Source: Caenorhabditis elegans (Eukaryota; Nematoda; Chromadorea; Rhabditida; Rhabditidae). From it: 64,000 nucleotides of DNA. How positions within the stretch are numbered: the stretch's first letter is position 1; the number at the start of each line of letters is the position of its first letter. The stretch is taken from contig NC_003284.9 of assembly GCF_000002985.6 (NCBI RefSeq), positions 17,112,001 through 17,176,000 on the forward strand, given 5' to 3'. The notes beneath the pieces were generated by a model. The model was not told the DNA's origin. It saw only the letters and a program-made list of their open reading frames with translations, and did not search any database. Shown piece after piece: positions 43,295 through 57,242 of the stretch. A program made the translations under genes and the position numbers.

Positions 43295-45957
43295 TTATGA
43301 GTGATTATGATATTCGTAACCCGTCTCCAACTCCGAGTTTAACACCTTACGCCGCACTCGTGATGACTGCTCGATGTTGCTTTCACGCACCTGAAAGCTG
43401 AATCGAATAGAATGAAAATGTCTTGGCTGGAGAACATTCTTTACCTTTCCAAGATGAAATGTTTCTTTGATGCTTTGACGAAATCTTGTTGAAAGGAATG
43501 CGTAGAGGAATGGGTCGACGGCGGCATTAAAGAACAGAAGCAGGAAACTGATGGGTTGGAGTACACTTTGAAGGCAGTTCAAACATCTTGGCGCTGAAAA
43601 GTTTGATGTTTATGATCTTGGAACTTGGAGGTTCAGGTGGACGACGTGCTTACCCATCGGATCTCGCCAGACGGTCCACATAAAATATACATATCTCGGG
43701 AGTGAGAAGAACGCGAATGCCACGACGATTCCGACTGCCAAACGACCAACCTGAAGTGAAATTGAATGTCAGAAATATATCAACAAAATACTTTTTTGTT
43801 GAAAAATGTATGTTTATAAATTTTGTCGATTTTGTAGTTTGTAGTTTGATATTACTTCTGAAAATCTGGAGGCTTTCCTCACAGTGAATGACCCTTTTTT
43901 TTTCTGTCCCGTTAATAAATGTTCCAATTTTTGAACTGGTTTTAAACACATGTGCCTAGTCTTTTGATTTATACATGTACTTTTTTAAAAAGCAAGTTTC
44001 AAGCTAAATATCAAATGCTGCCCTATACCAAACTTTTGAATAATTCAACAAATTTCAATAACTTTTGGTTTTACCATATGGCTAAGTGTCATCTCTCAGA
44101 ACTAAACGTTTGAGAAAAAGTGGTTCGACTTGGCACAAACAAACTGTGAACACATGTTCTGAATCTTTAAACAAACCTTTCTCCTCTTCTCCACTGACAC
44201 ACCGCCGGTTGAGGCTTCGGATCGCCAGCTTGATCTTGGCAAAAGCTTGTTGGCGGAGTGTTTCGTGATTGTTGCGGCCTTGCTCACCACGAGGCCGATG
44301 GTAGCGTAGATGCAAAGAAGGATTACTAGAGGGACGGCGTACCTGAAAAATTTTAAAAGTCAAAACAAAATATATATAGAGTTGACGAACGCACCAGACG
44401 ATGAAGTTGATAGTGGCGACTAGCTTCAGGAGGTTGAATCCATAAATTTCCACATGACGTCTAGTGCAGATCTGGAAAAATCTTTATTTCGAGAAAAGGA
44501 ACTTCTTGAACTAATTTGGTAATACTTCAACTAACAAAAGATCTTTAGAAAATTCTTTTAGAAAAAAAACAATGGCAAAGTTTGCATATTTAGCCATATT
44601 GTATCCAAGCGGTTTTAGAATTTTTTTTAAATAATAGTTTTTAGCCTGAATTTTTTCATACTCGGCTGTGGTTAACCTGTATGCAGGCAGGTAGGTGAAG
44701 TTACTTACTGTGTATGTCTCATTCCCGTCTGATATCTCTAAAAACTGGCTAGCCACTACATATGGGGTGTTCATAACTGCGCTAGCTGAAATTTAAGAAA
44801 ACATTTCATTTCCACATTTCTTTTTAAGTCAGCTTACTTAGCCAAACAACAGCTGACGATGTGATGAGCACTTTTTGTGAAAATGCTCTTCGCACCCGCA
44901 ATGGACGGAGCACCGCAATCAATCTTTCAACCGAGACCAGCACCTGAATATCAAAATGTTGCTTTTCAAAGATTCCCTACGTCATGATTGCCTACCAGAA
45001 TTCCAGCCGACACATTTGGTATGAAGTGTAGTACGTAGATGTATGAATAACATAACACTTTGCCAAACGGCCACCGTCCATGTCCTTGGAATACAAAATT
45101 CACAGCGTTCTGGAGAACGCAGAAGATTCCGACAAAAAGGTCGGCAACCTAGAAATAGATTATTTTCAGAATAGGAGGTGAGTTTTGGAGGAGAGTTACC
45201 GTCAGATTTGCCAGAAAGAAGTTGGGCACACTTCGGACTCGTTTCTGCGAGAAGAAGACCAGCAGAATGATAAGATTTCCTGAAAGAATTTATGTTATAG
45301 CTTGATGGTAATTTTGTTCAAATTTGCCCATAGCTTAATTTCCTTTTTTAAAATAAATTGTTCAAGTTCTAATAGTTTGTCCTCTACCACTTACTATTAA
45401 CTACGTACTTCTACCATATAATTTGAACCTAAATGTCGATTATCAGTTTAGTTTCACCAATTATTGCTCACTTCAATGTAATCTAATTATAGCCTACTGT
45501 TGATTCTGTCTTCTGATATATTGTCATCTGATATTGGATAACAAATCAAAAATGAATGTCATTGTTTGCTTGGTTGTGTGTTTGCCTAGCTACGAAAACC
45601 GTCCTAATGAGAAAATCAAATGAAATTTTGTCGCATTCACGAGTCTGAGTTAGAAGAAATTAGAAAAAAAAACAATTCGATTGTGAAGAAAAGGTGTGAA
45701 GCAGAAAATGATCTCTGGGTATGCCGGAGCATGCTTTAGGTTTAGAATGAATTTTGAAAGTGAACATCGAAAAACTTCGAAAAAAAACCATTAATATCTG
45801 CAATATTTAATATAATCATTGCAAAATATTTTCAGATATTAAAAATATGAACAAAGATCCTTGGCATACCGATTATAGTGGCCAGAAAGACAAAAAGGTA
45901 GGATACACAGAGCAAAAAGTGTACCACAGGATGATTAAGTGGGGAGTCGCTTTCCAT
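43295..45957 (-). CDS. rhodopsin-family neuropeptide-type G-protein-coupled receptor
   Basis: Ten exons on the minus strand: 45957-45870, 45279-45200, 45148-44996, 44943-44838, 44785-44709, 44471-44395, 44342-44177, 43750-43654, 43593-43445 and 43390-43295. Total 1089 bases, 362 residues, all in phase. The ATG follows TTTTCAG by five bases, so trans-splicing is likely. Class A landmarks: Gly30-Asn31 in TM1 (IIGNLIILLVFF), Asp59 in TM2 (NLTVADL), Trp82 in the first loop (RWPFG), Cys89 starting TM3, an ERL (113-115) in place of DRY, Trp-Tyr-Ala-Val-Pro starting TM5 (Pro198), Pro267 in TM6 (FFSLPRY), and DPFLY (308-312) for NPxxY. The extracellular loop has NET near residue 164, a probable glycosylation site. 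Loop 3 and the C-terminal tail are basic. This pattern fits peptide receptors of the thyrotropin-releasing hormone/neuromedin/FMRFamide branch; the ligand cannot be told. Plasma membrane, probably neuronal. Confidence 0.85.
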
Positions 45958-45962
45958 TCGTT

Positions 45963-48900
45963 CTGAAAATATTCTGGTGAAAAAACATTGTAACAGTTTC
46001 TAAAAACGTAGAGCAGGTGAAAAGTTTTAAGTGTAAAGTTCGAATTCCAACCACACAAACAGAAATAACACTTTGAGAATAATTGAAAAATGTTGTGACG
46101 CAGGGGAGGAGCTAGAGCAACGAAAAAGAAGAATGAAAACGATACTGGATTTTCGGCCCTAAGATTTCAATGAATGATTAAAGATGTGAATGAGATGAAA
46201 AAAACGAGAATGAAATGAAAAAAGTTGCAAGACGAGACGGGCAGTTCAAAGAAGAACGCTTGAAGTGTTGTGAAAAGTTCACGAAACACATCTTCTTTTT
46301 GCCGTCTAATTTCCTCTTTTACTTTCCAAGTAAAGAAATTCGGGGGAATTCGGAAAAGAATTCGGAGAGAAAAGGAAGTCGGGAAGACACATAGATCAAG
46401 TGAATTTTTAAAAAAGCTCAAAGTATCCTAGGTTGACACCCACCACATCATTCTATGAATAGAAGAGCAGGTGGAAATGTTTCAGGGAATAGGAGGAAGA
46501 AGTTACGATGTCGTTCAGAGTTGACGATATGCACATAAAGTAGGCGGATGTCGAAAGGTGGAACTCAAAGATCGGAAGTGTACAAAAAGTCAAAAGTGAA
46601 TAAGCTTTAAAGATAAAACTTGAAGTTGAATGCCAGCGGGATTTTGAAAAGGTTAGTCACCGTAAAATTAATAGTAACTTTCACACTTCATCGAAAAGTT
46701 ATTTTTCGAATATAACAGGTACTCAAGTTGTAAATCGCGGACTTCCATCGGTGTCGGCTGCGCATTTAGCATAAAACCACACCCACGCAGGTTTACCCCC
46801 CAACTGTTGGTTATCTGAGAACATAGATTTAGCTACAAAGGATCACAGGGAATTGTCTGTTCAAGTTCAAATTTTCAAACTCAACCCAACAAAAGTGTTG
46901 AATGCTCAATTTTCACAAATTTGAACACATCCATTTTCGGAGTCAATTGCTCAGAAAATTTCTAAGTAATGATGCAACACGGTCCGACAACTACCGTGTT
47001 CCGCGCGGCGATGTTGAGAGCAACGCGAAACCTGGGAGTTGTTGGACTCAGACACGTTCGCATTTTTGGAAAATTCAGAGTACCAGAGCGAACATTTTAA
47101 ACTAAAAGATACTATCCTTGAGCTCAAAGAAAATCTAAGAATTTAAGAAAAAAATTTTAATGAGGGCATTTTCCAAATTTACATATTTGCAAGTCAAACC
47201 AAATGGGAGAAAATTACAAGAAAAAAAAATAATATCACAAATTCAAAAAATTTCAAAATCTACAAAGAAAAATTGTTTTCTTCCAGCTCAAATCGCATAA
47301 ATAATGACGTGAATTTCTATCCCAATTTTGCCAGTCATTACTAACCATTAGACACTTAATACGTGTGAGAACGCGCGCAAAAATGTTCATTTTCACGGGA
47401 ATTGTTTTCTTGGAAATTTGTAAATCATTAAATGTGAATTTGAAATTTTAAACTAAATGTTTAATGTCGGAAAAATGTTTTTTTCGCAAATGATTAAAAA
47501 ATTTATTTCGAAATTTTTGAATCAGGCTAGATGCTATGAACAGCCATTATCCTTTTGATTTATGATAAATTCTCAAAAAATCACACTCCAAAATATGAGA
47601 ACTTTCGAAAAAAAATGGAGACGTGAATGAATTAGCACCTCCTGTTTTTGCCGAGCGTCTGCCTACAAAACCTGGCTTCTTCTTCCCGGTTGTCTAAGAA
47701 TACCGAGTAATATATTTTGCTTTTCCGATGCTCAATTCAGTATGAATTCTATTACATCTACAACTCAGACATATTTCTGAAAACAAATTGTGGTTTGCAA
47801 AAGTAGGGAGCACGAAACTTTGAGCGAGTGCAATAATTGCCACTTCTTGGAAAAGACGGAGAACAAACTCACGGCTAATAGCAACAACAAATATGAATAA
47901 TCAAATGAGAGAGTGAGATGACCAATGAAACTTCCCGGTAGACGTCTGATAGACATGGCAAAATACGAAACAGTGAGCAGAAACCAGTGTTAATATCCGG
48001 ACCAGATACGTCATGGCACAAGTGGTAGAAAGGAACTATTAAAAGTCTTTATGTTTATATATCTAGCCTCATCCGGGGGTGTCTAGAAGAGGAGGGACTC
48101 TGTCGCCGACGATTGACAGACGTATGGAAAGAGGAAGTACATGACAAACTTGCAAGAAGTATACGGTTAATGTTATTAGACATAGTAAGATGGTGCTTTT
48201 GCTAACTTGAACTGCATTGCCATAAATTCGTAAATCTAAAAAATTGATGTTCAACCAAAAACGTGTGGCTGACATTTGATGGGTCCGGACTTACAGAAAA
48301 CAACGTTTAACTTACTATCAGACTTTTGATGTTAAACTTTTTTACAAATAGAGGACTAAGGTGAATTAAGCAGCCCAGTTTTGTCTAACAAAACATTGTC
48401 AGTACGTATTGAAGCGGCTGACATATTACAATCTCATTTGTAACTCAAATTTTAATTTTCTAAAAGCAACTACAATGTATCAGAATTGAAAAAAAAAAAA
48501 CAAACAGAACAGTTCAAAAGTGCGTGAAAGTTTTGGTAATTTGAACCAAGGCAAATGATGAGTAGGATATTTGAAATGTTGGTACAAATACTTTAATGGA
48601 ACAAAGATGATGTTTTTGCAGGATTGGTGAATTAAAATGAAAATTTTGAATAACTAATGGTTTTTTGCTTTATTTGCTTTATTTTCGTTTTAGTTTATGT
48701 TTGGCAACTCATAAATTCGTTTAATATCCTTATTCGAAAAATTGTTTTATAGAACATTAGAAAAGTGACATGTTTGATATCAATTCAAAATTGCTGGGCA
48801 AAATTTGTAATAGTTATCAAAAGTTTTATGTTTTTTTTTGAAAATAGTGTGAACTCATTAGATCGAAAAAGTCTAGAGCTCAATTAAAAATTTAAGGTTC

Positions 48901-50907
48901 AACAGGGTCAGCATTTCGAAAAAAAATAATTGTTCTTTATACTTTGTCCGTTTTTTTCCTGCTCCCATTCATCCCTATCCCAGAAGTGTAGTTTTATTCA
49001 AAATGTCACACACGTAGCAAAAATAGATGAGTGGAAGAGGGAAGCGAGGAAGTGTGTTAACTTTATGGGGCCCCGTTTGCCAATTAAACCGAAAACGTGT
49101 GCAATTGAGGTTCTCGTGTTTCGGAAGAAGGGGCGAAACTGAGTAGAGAAAAGTGTCCGCACCACGAGCAAATAGAGACAGTTTGAATGTATAAATGGAA
49201 GAAAGGAAAGAGAAGAGACGGTCAAATGGACCGTACTGAAAACAGACAATAGAAAAGTCAAATGCGAGATGAGAATGACCTGCGGTCAATTCATACTTTT
49301 TGAACACCCCGAGTGTATAAATGCAACTTTTTCCGTGTATTCTTTGGGCTTTTCAATCTGGTAAATATTTGGTTTTTTGCACATCGAAACAGATGGGGTC
49401 TGGGGAAAGGCGAGCATAAAGTTGAACTCTAATTAATATACTTTCAATATACCGAGCAGGAACATGATAGAATTTGGAAGAATGTTCAAATTTTTGTGAA
49501 TTTTTTGGTCTTTTCAAATTCCGGAATGCTTACATTTTTTTGCACAGCGAAAACAGTAGGGGACTAAGGTACGGTAGCGCAACAATATCAATAGTAAAAT
49601 GAGCATGAATAGTAATAAAAATATTTTGAAAACTAATGTGTTCTTAGTATGAACATGATGAAGCTCATAACAACAGCATACAATAGTAAAAAAATTCTAA
49701 AATTGGAGAGCAGCTCCAAAAATACATATAAAATTGGAAAGGGTCTAGTTTTTACTTAATATCCGATCAGCCCTTTCCGGATCAGTTGAAAACAATAGAA
49801 ATGAAGTTTGTAAAAATGAAGTGTATTTAAAAATGTGGTAACTTTTCAAGTATAGGTATCCGAATTAATTTTCTGGAACGTCACATTAACAAAAATAACT
49901 TGCGAACTTTCTTTCACCAAAAGCTCTACAAGTAAAAACTATACTTCACGTCGTTTTTCAGCTCAATATTTGAATTACATTATTTTAAAGGGGTTTCACA
50001 AAATAATTTCCGTTTTGTCGGGCGTGAAAGTGTTCTTAGAGTTTGAAAATGCGGCTTAAAAATGCAGTTTGATAGATTATTACAGCCTTCCACGCATATA
50101 CTGACCAAACTAAACATTTTCTAGACTCCAAATTGCCAACAGACAATACACTTAAAAACTGTGAATTTTCAAATTTGAAAACCAAACATAAAACTAGCCT
50201 ATGGAAAAATGTAATTGAACATGAAAAACAAAATCATGCTGGGCATACGCGTGATTAGCAAAAAGTTAAACCGCTATTTTTTAGGTAGTTTTCTATGACG
50301 ATTTCTAAATTTATGAGAATAGTTTTACTCCGCCACAAATTTGTGTCGGGAAGATTGTAAATCAAACGGAGTGCTGCGACCATTTTGGCGGGTACATCGC
50401 AAACTAATTGTGCTGGCAAGCATTTAGAATTTATTATTTGAAAGTTGGATTTTTTTTAATTCTAGCTTGTACCAGCCAAAAAACAAAGCATCATTTCCCT
50501 TTCAACATTATGAATCAAGGAATACAATGAATAATTCCAGTCAACACTGTTCAAAAATTCTTGATTCCGATCAGTTCTAGATATCAGAGACACGTAAGCT
50601 TGAAACTTGATAAATTATTAATTTGGATTTTTCGGCGCCGCCAAAAAAAAGAAGAAAGAAGACAACTTGTTAAAGAAAAATGAAAATTGTGTCAAAAACC
50701 AAAACCAACAAAACTACGAGATATGTATGACAAAGAGCACAGATTCCAGAAGCGCAATGAAAATGAAGACCAACATTTGTCAATAGGGGGCACAATAGGG
50801 TCCCCTGTGAAAAGTTCAAAGACCGAACCTTTGATCATCCGGTGTAATTACCGGAGAGAAGGTTCTGCTCACCTTCTCCAACTACCTAGTCCCCGCGCGC
50901 TTTTGTT
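45963..50907. other. GPCR upstream region and gene desert
   Basis: Nearly 5 kb with no gene model. The proximal part is the likely GPCR promoter. A CATCGGTGTCGGCTGCGCATTTAGC stretch at about 46,750-46,775 resembles 62,365-62,385 (dispersed short repeat). About 48,960-49,250 is less AT-rich, with overlapping frames on both strands and no splice support. Confidence 0.45.
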
Positions 50908-51377
50908 CAACGACTCCAATTATTTATGACCATGTGTTGCTCTTTTTCATAACGCTGTCCTGCTTGGTGGAGCACAGATTTTCGTAAAAAAGTAGAGCAA
51001 AGAGAGAGAAAGAGAGAGTGAAAATGCGAAGAACACAAAAATCTTATTAAAAAAATTTGTTTTCAGACTCTTTTTTTTTTCAGACAATTTTCAGTCGTTC
51101 CATGTACCTTTGATTTTGTGAGCCAAAAACACGGCACGTGTTTTTCAAAGTAGAGTTCTGGGCAAAACATTAATGAGAAAAGACTGCTTCGAGCAAAATT
51201 ACTGTACTTTGTTTAATAGGCATGCCCTTTTTTACTTTGGAATTTTCACTCTCTCTTTCATTTTCACTCTCTCTTTCTCTCTCTTTGCTCTAATTTTTTA
51301 CGAAAATCTGTGCTCCACCAAGCCGGACAGCGTTTTGAAAAAGAGCAACACATGGTCATAAATAATTGGAGTCGTTG
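50908..51377. repeat. inverted repeat with 119-bp arms
   Basis: Left arm 50,908-51,026 starts CAACGACTCCAATTATTTATG and ends in a GAGAGAGAAAGAGAGAGTG run. Right arm 51,259-51,377 is its imperfect reverse complement, ending ATAATTGGAGTCGTTG. The spacer is about 230 bases of unrelated AT-rich DNA. Arms this similar could form a hairpin RNA or mark a fold-back element. No target duplication stands out. Confidence 0.85.
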
Positions 51378-54300
51378 AAAAAGAGTAGTAAAAGAGTAGT
51401 TTCTTAGTAGTTTTTTGGAATGGAAAAATCTGTACAAACTGAAAAAATCTGTACAAAAATTCTGTACAAATAATTGGAGTGGTAAGCCATAAAATTTTAT
51501 GGGGTGAAAGAACATTCTAAAATGTTAACAATTACACAGTTAATTGAAAAATAATTGAATATTAAAACTGGCGTTTAAAAAATGAGCTTCTCAAAAAAAA
51601 TGGCTAGGGAAATTTGGTCAGAAAATTGTAAAAAGACTGAAAAAAAAAGATTTTTCAGAGACAACAGGGAAATTGAATTTTAATCAAGTTTTCACCTAGT
51701 CATTTATCTAGTCAGAGCCTAAGTGAAAACAGTTTTTTTTTTCAATTTCCAACAAACGTGTATGTAAAAACTATGAAGCCACAACCAAAAGAGCATAAGA
51801 AACATAAATCGAAAAAATGGCATGAAGCAGGAAAAGCTCAACTATGGTGTGATGACGTCAGGACATTATATGAAGCGAAAGTAGTTCAGTTCAGAAATTG
51901 CTTTGAAGGACAGGAAATAAGGAGGGGAAATGAATACAAAAAATGAAAAAGAAGAACATTTTTTAGTCAGCACAAAGGAAATGGAAATGAGTAATCCGTT
52001 CCAGATTTACTGAGGTGTGATGAACAGTAAAAAGTCTATTTCTAAATTATTTAAGTACTTTCCGTATTCATGGACAAATTCACAGAATAGTGAAATTAAA
52101 TAAGTAGGTGGAAAATATGAATGTTTTTAAAGCTAACTTCCTAATATTAATTGGAATTTATTTATATTATACTTTCTAAATATATTATAACTAATATGAT
52201 CAAATATAGCAGACTGAAGCGAAAGTTCAATAAACTGTAGACTTCCTTTTAAGACTGAAAATTTAGACACAAAAAATAAGTCACGTTGTTCAAAATGTTC
52301 ACCTGTTCTTGGGTCAAAAAGTGCGCAAAACCTGAAAGCGTGTCGTCTGAGCAGACATCATTACCTGTTGAAGAATGAGTACGTGACGGTGTCTAAGGTG
52401 GGCAAAAATTGAAAAAGATAGGCAGGAGAGCAATTGGTGTTAAAAAATGAGAAGAAAATTTAAAATAACGCAAAGTTAAGAAAAAATCTCTGCATTTGCA
52501 GACTAAGGTGGGGAAATTGAAAAATCCAGAAAAACCCAAATTTACTCGCATAATGTATTGAACTGAAAAAAAAATCACACAAACTTGCTAGAAACTAACA
52601 GAAATCTCTATTAAACAAGACTTCATGTGTATACACCAAATACATCACAAAAAAGTCGCATGTGTTATTTTTCGTGTTATTTTTCAATGTTATTTTTCAA
52701 TTCAGACTAGTTTTGGAATTTGAGCTTTTCCCATTGTTTTTTCTTTGTAATAAGGTTAAAGTTAGCCCCAACCCCATTATCATGTGATTTTTATTTATTT
52801 TTCTTTCTAGACAATTTCTAATTCAATTCAAAAAAGGAAAGTATATATTTTTTGTGACGTTTAAGCTAACACAGATTTTTTGAAGCGAAATGAATATTCT
52901 CGGCTTTCAACTCAAAAAGTGCACGTTCGCCGGCCATAAAGCTATACTTTTTTTCAATCAAAAGTTTCTTCAACCAAAAGACAAAAATGAAATCCAGTTT
53001 TACGGTTGCGAGCAACAAAAGCTGCTCGGTGAGCAATTCTAATTCAGACTAAAAAGTGGAATCAGGCGAGAAAAAGCAACAAAATGGGGTTGGAGGGGAA
53101 AGGAAAAAGGTCGAAGGACGACGAATTTTTCCACACAGTTTAGAATTTCAAAATGTTTTCTTGTTGAGGAATTTTGGGTGAAATGTTGTGCGTTTTCAGA
53201 AAAATAGATAGATAACATATAAATTTTATGGTATTTGATAATTTTAATTTGTCAAAATGTTTTTTTTTCAAATCTGAACTTGAAATACACAAATTTCAAA
53301 TTTCCGCAGGCTTCCGGAACTTTAGAACCTGAAAATAGCTCAATCAAAGTTTAAAAAAGTAGATTAAAACAGCAACAATTCCAAAATGTGGATGCGCTTT
53401 TTCTCTTTTCAAATGAAAATAACATTTTCATAAGATTCATCTAGGAACTGTTCATATTAGATTTATTTATTTATTTTGCACTAACCACAGCAATCTTTGA
53501 AATTTATGTAGCTCTAATAAGTCTGTAAGTTTGAATATGATATAAAATCTGACAGTGTACAACAAATTTGCAGTTTTTTTAAAGATATCAAACTTATGAT
53601 GACAAATGATATGATTTCTGTTTTAAAATTGTTTGTTTTCTAAAACACAGAAATTTTGATGCTTCTCATTATTTTTTAACATTTTCGCGTGGGATTTCCT
53701 CGAATGTTCAATGTTTTTCTGTCTGTTTATCGTGGTTGTGAATTGAAAAGAAACTGTTCTCTGAAAACGGCCCAGGCTTCAACTTGATCATTTAACTAAA
53801 AAGAGGGATACGAAACTTTGGGAGCAATATATCATTTCTCTAAACTTAAGAGCTTTATGAATTTGGCACTCCCACAGTTGCCGAATTTCTCGTAAAATTT
53901 TGTATTTATAGGAAAGTGTGTCTACGAACAATCAAAATGCTTTCCCAAAGGCTTCCTTAAATTTGCCTGAAAACCCATTGAACCAAAATTGCTCTTTTGA
54001 CCCAAAATATTCAAAAAAACTGCATAGCTCTTGAATTGTTGAGGTAACAATGTAACAACTTTTGCGACAACATCATTTCCTTTTTAAAGTAAATTGTTGT
54101 TTAGTAAAACTATAGTTTTGTTTATGACTCAACTGGGTTAAAAAGTGTAGAAATTTCTGGACAACGCGAAACATAAAAATAGCAAAAATAACAACAAAAA
54201 AGAATAAAGTAAAGAAACAGGAAACATGGTAACGTCAGTGTTGAGGAAAGGCTACCATAGTAGAGGAGCATTGAGAAAATTGCAAAGTTCCGGGCGGAGC

Positions 54301-54421
54301 ACAAAGTAAGAGATCATCGAAATGTCAGGACTTTCAATTCGGCTAGCAATTAAATACGCAACTTGTTTTGTGCGCTTTTTTTTTGAAACATATGTTTTGT
54401 GCTAGATACATAGATAAATAG
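51378..54421. other. intergenic
   Basis: AT-rich, no supported gene. A partial repeat of the inverted-repeat end (AATAATTGGAGTGG) recurs near 51,470. Short frames such as 51,758-51,946 lack gene context. Confidence 0.5.
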
Positions 54422-54634
54422 CATAAAAACAAAAATGAAAGTACAAGGGTACTGCAAGAACTTTTATCCAGAAATCATACTGTCGGCTTAATCATTGGTG
54501 ATGGATCAAAAGTTTTTGAAGCGTTTGGAGCTAAGCATACTTATCCTGCTCTCAGAGCATCTAAGAACATGGCCTGTGATGCGGATAAGGAAATTGAGGT
54601 TGTTTTCGGTACATATTGGGTAGATATGAACTAA
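54422..54634 (+). pseudogene. orphan coding-like block 1
   Basis: An open frame of 70 codons without a start Met reads NESTRVLQELLSRN, HTVGLIIGDGSKVFEAFGA, then YPALRASKNMACDADKEIEV and a stop. Residue composition and third-position bias look like real coding sequence in an otherwise non-coding area. I do not recognise the protein and cannot find clean donor or acceptor sites. It may be an exon of an undetected gene or a remnant. Confidence 0.3.
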
Positions 54635-56649
54635 TATTACTTATTCTTGGCAATAATGTATATTTGATTAAAAACAACTTTTGGCAAATTGAAAGTTATG
54701 GGCTATTTACGTAGAAGTAGAACAATTATAGACAATTTCCCTGTCGCCGCAACACTGAAAAATTGCCAAAATGCAATAACAAAAGATTCAGACCATTTTC
54801 TGAGTTTCTAAAAAAAAAGTTTGGCAAATTTCCAAATTTACAAAATCTTTTCAATTTTGTAATACATACCTAAAGTAACATCATATGTAAAAACCTGTTT
54901 TTAATGTTTAGATACAAAATATTAAAACATAATTGTAATGTGAAGGTTTTAAAAATAGTTTTCCAGTCTACTTCCTTCATTATTTTTACACGTGTTTTCA
55001 GCTCGACCATTCGGTGAAGAGCAAAATTATGAGAAATGAGGAGAAATCTGCCCACTATTTTCAAAATTTCCAAGAGATTATCTTGTACAGTGATTCACGG
55101 AAGCCTACAAGCATGAGCTGTGCAGTTGTCAAATGAAAAAGCACTCACAACAACAAGAATTCGTAAGCACCTATTCAGATTTGATATAATAAATGTGGTC
55201 CAAAATCTCTGAAAAAAAAGCGAAATCCCAAGGATAATCTATAAGTTGCTGTTCACATTTTTTTCCAGACACCGCAAAATGCAATGAAAATGAAATGAAA
55301 CATGAGCGATTTGAAATGTTGAAACATGCGGCGAAAAAACGAAGAAAAATCCCATGTCATTTTTAACCGCTCTTGACCGCACTCAAAGGCACCCTAAATG
55401 TTGTTGTTTGGAATTGAGGGGAGGGGGATGTTCTCGAACTGCTACATCTCATTGAAAGGAGGATGTTGAGAAGTGTCAAGTCTGTTCGAACCGACGAATT
55501 TCTAATTCCGACAACGATTGATCTAGACGAATGACATGTTTTCATTTGTTATGTTCGCATCTGAACTATTGATCAATGGGATTCAAGTTGTACTGAGAAA
55601 ATGAAAAAAAAAATATAGTTCGTGCAAACTGAAGTAAAAATTTATAAAAAGGGAAAGGGTTTTCAGGTTTTTCTTAACCATCGAAAAAAATGCTAGATTT
55701 GTAGTTTTAAAATAAAAATTGTTTGTCACTATGTCACAGAAAAAACTTCAATTGTGGTCTAAAATTATGCACTCGAACTAATCAACCTTTAATTATGTGG
55801 TCAAATTCTTTATCATAAATATTTTTGGAAAATAAAAAAATTAATTAATCAAGCTAAAAACCCTCCGATTAAAGATTTTTTGTGACTTTTGATCTCTGAA
55901 CATTTTCAGAAAATAATCACTTTGATATTGAAATTCCCATACAATTTTAAGACGGCTATTTGTCCTGTTTTTTTCAATAAAAAACAAAATCTCAAAACAA
56001 AGAGAATCCGTAAAACCAAGAAGCTATGCATTTCAATGCGAAAAAAAAAACTGAAAATAATATTTATTTTTCAATGAGGAACGCAAGAAAGAAATCATTG
56101 TAGGAAAGTAAAATATATGCTGATACAAACACACCTTTTGAAAGCTGAAAACCAGAAAAAAAAACGGCAGACCAGGAAGCACACTTTTTGAATTTGGAAC
56201 GGAAATTGAGACATGAAAACAGAATTTGATTTAGAGCACAATAAGGAGGTCACAATTGAGACAAAAACACACGCACACACATAAATTTGGATTTCAAATT
56301 AGATTCGATTGTCTCAATTGAATGTGGCCCCCTTTCTTGACAACGGATCTGCTTACAACCCGTGGCGGATGTCCGTCATACTAGAGTGTTTCACGGTTTG
56401 TTTTTTTTTAATTTTTCGAATAACCAGTTAGAGTGCTTGGCAAGCTTCCCCTAGTAAACTTGAAACAAAGATCAAAACTAATTGTCGAAAATTGTAGTAA
56501 TGTTTGGTCTGTCAGAGAAGGCAATTTAATGATGAAAAAACAGGGGTGAATATAATAGAATTAAGCTTGCAGCGAAAAAATTTAAAATCTCACATGGATT
56601 TAAAATATTTATCGTTTTTAACAAAAATGTTTCTGTAATCGAGCTCGAC
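54635..56649. other. mostly non-coding around orphan block 2
   Basis: Apart from 55,418-55,534 this stretch is AT-rich. A GTAAGC donor-like site after CAAGAATTC at about 55,170 has no accepted exon before it. Confidence 0.4.
55418..55534 (+). pseudogene. orphan coding-like block 2
   Basis: 38 open codons read GEGDVLELLHLIERRMLRS, then VKSVRTDEFLIPTTIDLDE and a TGA, as expected for a terminal exon. It is on the same strand as the block at 54,422 and about 0.8 kb downstream. The acceptor (TTGAG) is weak. Could belong to the same lost or undetected gene. Confidence 0.3.
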
Positions 56650-57126
56650 TTAAAGGTGGAGTACCGAAATTTGAGACTTTGCCTTTTTAGACCCAAAATG
56701 GTCCAAAACTACCAAATTTCGTATTGAGACGTTCTGAGAATTTTTCAAAACAAAGTTATGATCCGCTCAAAGTTTTGGAAAAAAATGCCTGTGCTAAAGT
56801 CTCAAATTTTGGCAACTTCTCGGTGTTACAGCGGTTGGAACCTAATTTTTATTTGATTGTCATTTTTTTAATGCACATGTTCGCAGTTTATTAGGTGTTA
56901 TTTCGTTGATTGAGATGCCTTTTCGGTCGATGCGGGCACAAACCTGTATCGTATTTGTGCCCGCATCGACCGAAAAAGCGAAATAACACCTAATAAATTG
57001 CGAACACGTGCATTAAAAAATGACAATCAAATAAAAATTAGGTTCCAACCGCTGTAACACCGAGAAGTTGTCAACATTTGAGATTTTAGCTAAAAATAGT
57101 CTCAAATTTCGGTACTCCACCTTTAA
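56650..57126. mobile_element. TTAA-flanked palindromic element
   Basis: The element is an almost complete hairpin. The left end is TTAA followed by AGGTGGAGTACCGAAATTTGAGAC, and the right end is its inverse followed by TTAA. The arms meet near 56,945, with CGGTCGATGCGGGCACAAA on the left and TTTGTGCCCGCATCGACCG on the right, separated by a short loop. TTAA at both ends matches piggyBac-type target duplication and the palindromic TTAA repeats known from C. elegans. No coding capacity. A transcript would form long double-stranded RNA. Confidence 0.88.
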
Positions 57127-57242
57127 AAATTAAAAAAAAACCAAGTTATAGGTGGAGCTTATTTTAATTTTTTTTGAAAAAAAAAGAAAAACGACGAGAT
57201 GAATATACTGCTTAAAATTGTACCACAAATTTTACCCCATTC

